Shown one piece after another: positions 4,831-7,240 of a stretch of 7,240 nucleotides of DNA (its first letter is position 1; every line of letters begins with the position of its first letter). The stretch comes from an uncultured Oscillibacter sp. (lineage in GTDB: Bacteria; Bacillota; Clostridia; Oscillospirales; Oscillospiraceae). The stretch spans positions 1 to 7,240 of the forward strand of contig URKI01000074.1 in assembly GCA_900548505.1 (NCBI GenBank). Direction: 5' to 3'. The translations under genes and the position numbers were made by a program. The notes below the pieces were generated by a model that had not been told where the DNA came from, did not search any database, and was given only the letters and a program-made list of their open reading frames with translations.

Positions 4831-6180
4831 ATGGACAAGGTCCTGGAGGCCCTGACTGCATTTGACAGCTGGCTGTGGGGAAACTGGCTGCTGTTTGTAT
4901 TGCTGGGGGTCGGCATTTTATACACGGTGATTTCCGGCTTTGTGCAGGTGCGCCATTTTGGGTATATCCTTCGCAAAACCCTCTGGAACCCAATCCGCTA
5001 CGGAGACCGCGACGCAGAGTCGGAGGGCAGCGTCTCCTCCTTTCAGGCGCTGAATATGGCCCTTGCGTCCTGCGTGGGCAGCGGCAACATCGTGGGAGTT
5101 GCCACGGCGGTCCTGGCAGGCGGCATGGGGGCTATTTTCTGGATGTGGGTGGCGGCCTTTGTGGGGCTTGCCACCAAGTACGGCGAGATCATCCTGGGGA
5201 TGCTCTACCGGGTGAAGGATGACCGGGGAACGTGGATGGGCGGCCCCATGTACTACATCCGGGACGGGCTCCACGCACCGTTTCTGGCACTTTTGTGCGC
5301 GCTGTTCATGGTGGTGCAGATCATCGGCGGAAACTTCATCCAGTCCAATACCATCAGCGGCGTGATGGAGGATACCTTCCGCGTCTCGCCGGTGGTCACG
5401 GGCGTGGTGCTGACGGTCCTGATCTTTACGGTCTCTGCCGGAGGACTCAAGCGCTTTGCCCATGTGGCCCGGAAAGTGGTGCCCATCATGGCGGGCATGT
5501 ATGTGATCAGCGGACTTTTCATCATCCTCATCAACATCCGCGCCGTGCCGGGGGTATTCGCGGATATCTTTGCCGGCGCGTTTGGCCTGCGGGCTGTGGG
5601 CGGCGGCATGCTGGGCAGTATGCTGATCGCCATGCAAAAGGGCGTTGCCCGCGGACTGTATTCCAATGAGGCCGGTGAGGGTTCTGCGCCGGTGCTTCAC
5701 TCCGCCGCGGAGGTGGATCACCCGGTGGAGCAGGGACTCACCGGTGTGACGGAGGTGTTTCTGGACACCTTTGTCATCTGCACCATCACCGGGCTGGTGC
5801 TGGGCGTCACCGGTGTGCTGGACAGCGGGCTGTCCGGCGAGGTGCTGGCACTGTATGCCTTTGCCAGCGTGTGGGAGCCGCTGCGGTATGTGCTTACAGT
5901 CAGCCTGCTGCTTTTCTCCGGCACGTCCCTGATGAGCCAGTGGTATTTTGGCTTTGTGGGATTGAACTACATGTTCGGACGCAATGTGGCAGAAAAATTC
6001 AAGTATGTGTTCCCGTGCTTTTGCATTCTGGGTGCCGTCCTTACCAGCGAGGCGGTCTGGACCATTCAGGACATCGCACTGGGCCTGCTCACGATCCCCA
6101 ATCTGATTGCAATGCTGTGTCTGTGGCCGAAGGTACGCGCCGCCACCAAGGAGTATTTTTCCGCTCCGCGAAAGTTATGA
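4831..6180 (+). CDS. Alanine/glycine:cation symporter (AGCS family)
   Basis: This 449-residue multi-spanning inner-membrane protein has normal family length. It is a LeuT-fold Na+ or H+ coupled carrier of D/L-alanine or glycine. The family signature is clear at F71-QALNMALASCVGSGNIVGVATA, followed by GAIFWMWVAAFVGLATKYGE (100-119). GGPMYYI lies at 137-143 and the late signature GVARGLYSNEAGEGSAP at 271-287. Where many relatives read NEAGMGSAP this one reads NEAGEGSAP. The first helix lies near 18-37 and the last near 412-432. The ATG is fixed by GAGGGGAGG about seven bases upstream. It starts 21 bases after the PHP gene stop, with no terminator between, and is followed directly by the operon terminator. 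The context suggests moving an amino acid released or needed by the PHP reaction, but many AGCS genes are simply alanine or glycine uptake systems. Ion and amino-acid preference cannot be read here. Confidence 0.95.
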   Translation: MDKVLEALTAFDSWLWGNWLLFVLLGVGILYTVISGFVQVRHFGYILRKTLWNPIRYGDRDAESEGSVSSFQALNMALASCVGSGNIVGVATAVLAGGMGAIFWMWVAAFVGLATKYGEIILGMLYRVKDDRGTWMGGPMYYIRDGLHAPFLALLCALFMVVQIIGGNFIQSNTISGVMEDTFRVSPVVTGVVLTVLIFTVSAGGLKRFAHVARKVVPIMAGMYVISGLFIILINIRAVPGVFADIFAGAFGLRAVGGGMLGSMLIAMQKGVARGLYSNEAGEGSAPVLHSAAEVDHPVEQGLTGVTEVFLDTFVICTITGLVLGVTGVLDSGLSGEVLALYAFASVWEPLRYVLTVSLLLFSGTSLMSQWYFGFVGLNYMFGRNVAEKFKYVFPCFCILGAVLTSEAVWTIQDIALGLLTIPNLIAMLCLWPKVRAATKEYFSAPRKL

Positions 6181-6184
6181 GACG

Positions 6185-6221
6185 AAAAAAGAGTCTGCCC
6201 CATAGGGCGGACTCTTTTTTT
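6185..6221. terminator. Strong rho-independent terminator of the three-gene operon
   Basis: A 16-bp stem with one G-U pair joins 6185-6200 (A run, then GAGTCTGCCC) to 6205-6220 (GGGCGGACTC, then T run). The tetraloop is CATA and a seven-T tract ends at 6221. It begins only four bases after the symporter stop. The A run on the other arm means it can also stop minus-strand transcription from the convergent kinase gene. The remaining gap, 6222-6301, shows nothing else recognisable. Confidence 0.93.
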
Positions 6222-6301
6222 ATCAAAGACAAAGAAGAGATTGCGGACGCTGCGTAAAACCAGCCGCGTTGATGCTGTGGGGCGGGAGAGATGCCGGCCT
6301 T

Positions 6302-7207
6302 TCACCGGGGGCCCTCTGCGCCGGGCAGCGTCAGGATAAAGCGGCTTCCTTGCCCCTCTGCTGACTCTGCCCGGACCTGCCCGCCGTGGAGCGAGGCAAT
6401 GGACCGCACCAGGGAAAGCCCCAGTCCGGCGCCGCCCAGCTGGCGGGAGCGGGAGGGGTCCACCCGGAAAAACGGCTCAAAGACCTGCTCCAGAAGCGCC
6501 TCCGGGATACCGCTTCCCTGGTCGGCCACCTCCACCTGCCAAGTGTCCCCCCGGATGGAGGAGCGGATGGTGACGGTCCCGCCGGGGCGGTTGTATTTTA
6601 CGGCGTTTTCCCCCAGGTTGAACAGGGCACGCTCCAGCAGGGCTGCGTTGCCCGGCACCGTGCCCGGTACCGCATCCAGCACAAGGCGGACCTGCCGGGC
6701 GTTCGCCAGATCCCGTAGACTCTCCTCCGTACGCTTGAGCAGCTGAAAAACGTCCACCCGCTCGCTGTGCTCCAGCTCCTCCATGTTGGCAAGGGCCAGC
6801 AGGTCGCCCACCAGTGCGGAAAGGCGGTCCGTCTGCTCCTCCAGCACGTCCAGCAGGGCGGCAGTCTCCGCCGTGGAGCACAGCCCCTTTTTCCGGAACA
6901 GGGACATGCGGGTCTTGAGGATAGTCAGGGGCGTGCGCAGCTCGTGGGCGGCGCACTGGGAAAACCGCTTTTGCTGTTCAAAGGCCCGGCTGAGGTTCTG
7001 GGACATCTGGTTGAAGGACACGGTGAGGCCCGCCACCTCGTCGGCACTGGCAGGCACCGGCAGCGGGCGGCTCAGATCTGCCGCGGTCCTGCCGCGGATC
7101 TGGGCGTCCAGCTGATGCAGGGGCGCGAGGGCCTTGCCGGTGAGCCAATAGACCATCCCGCACCCCAGGACCACGATCACGGCCATGGCCGCCAGGCTCT
7201 GGAAGCG
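6302..7207 (-). CDS. Sensor histidine kinase, 5' end missing
   Basis: This is the last 301 codons of a membrane histidine kinase, cut by the right end of the insert. Numbering from the first genomic codon, a membrane helix lies at about 4-22. A HAMP linker follows at about 23-77 (LAPLHQLDAQI and DEVAGL). The dimerisation helix has the phosphoacceptor H88 in AAHELRTPL. The ATP-binding domain follows with an N box (NLGENAVKYN, about 198-207), G1 box (DQGSG, 229-233), F box (FEPFF, near 243-247) and G2 box (GGAGLGL, 258-264). All catalytic elements are intact, so the enzyme should phosphorylate a partner regulator. The missing part would hold the first membrane helix and sensor region. Its cognate regulator is most likely just beyond the right edge, upstream on the same strand. 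It converges on the symporter operon. The peptide MYKRQ that a gene caller adds at the start is adapter-derived. Confidence 0.95.
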   Translation of the reverse strand, partial: RFQSLAAMAVIVVLGCGMVYWLTGKALAPLHQLDAQIRGRTAADLSRPLPVPASADEVAGLTVSFNQMSQNLSRAFEQQKRFSQCAAHELRTPLTILKTRMSLFRKKGLCSTAETAALLDVLEEQTDRLSALVGDLLALANMEELEHSERVDVFQLLKRTEESLRDLANARQVRLVLDAVPGTVPGNAALLERALFNLGENAVKYNRPGGTVTIRSSIRGDTWQVEVADQGSGIPEALLEQVFEPFFRVDPSRSRQLGGAGLGLSLVRSIASLHGGQVRAESAEGQGSRFILTLPGAEGPR

Positions 7208-7240
7208 CTGTCTCTTATACACATCTCCGAGCCCACGAGA
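7208..7240 (+). other. Illumina Nextera i7-side adapter (not genomic)
   Basis: The Tn5 mosaic end in reverse orientation, CTGTCTCTTATACACATCT, is at 7208-7226. It is followed by CCGAGCCCACGAGA, 14 bases of the reverse-complemented Nextera read-2 sequence, at 7227-7240. The index beyond it is not reached. Genomic sequence ends at 7207. Confidence 0.98.

Noticed and set aside
464..7207. Response regulator and right-end histidine kinase as one two-component pair
   Set aside because: They are on opposite strands, more than 5 kb apart, and separated by an unrelated operon and several terminators; the kinase's partner is more likely beyond the right edge.

Overview
The window looks like a 7157-bp piece of a Gram-positive, GC-rich gut-type Clostridia chromosome (bases 51-7207), capped at both ends by Illumina Nextera adapter sequence (1-50 and 7208-7240). 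The taxonomic guess (Clostridia, perhaps Oscillospiraceae) is an inference. It rests on the high-GC coding sequence, the strong AGGAGG-type ribosome binding sites, the sigma-A type promoters and the protein families. No marker gene is present. No tRNA, rRNA, CRISPR array, transposase or phage gene was seen.

Layout. Bases 51-386 (minus strand) hold the first 112 codons of a membrane-anchored protein with an extracytoplasmic region, probably a sensor, cut by the left end. It diverges from a complete OmpR/PhoB-type response regulator at 464-1147 (plus strand). The 77-bp gap between them carries two opposing promoters whose -10 boxes overlap. Bases 1148-1409 form a convergent intergenic region with two long terminator-like stems, several smaller hairpins and a 16-bp tandem duplication across a stop codon. 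Bases 1410-2186 (minus strand) encode a DeoR/GlpR-type repressor. Across an A+T-rich divergent control region (2187-2503) lies a three-gene plus-strand unit: an MFS transporter (2504-3793), a PHP-type metallohydrolase (3811-4809) and an alanine/glycine:cation symporter of the AGCS family (4831-6180). The unit is closed by a strong terminator (6185-6221). Bases 6302-7207 (minus strand) hold the 3' part of a sensor histidine kinase cut by the right end.

How the genes may work together. The DeoR regulator, MFS transporter, PHP enzyme and AGCS symporter read as a locally regulated uptake-and-hydrolysis module. The MFS protein would import a solute, the PHP enzyme would cleave it in the cytoplasm, and the symporter would move a small amino acid, either as product or co-substrate. 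The DeoR protein would respond to a phosphorylated intermediate. Gene order, short spacing, a single promoter candidate and a single terminator support co-transcription. The substrate is not visible in the sequence. The response regulator on the left and the kinase on the right are on opposite strands with the metabolic unit between them, so they should not be assumed to be a cognate pair.
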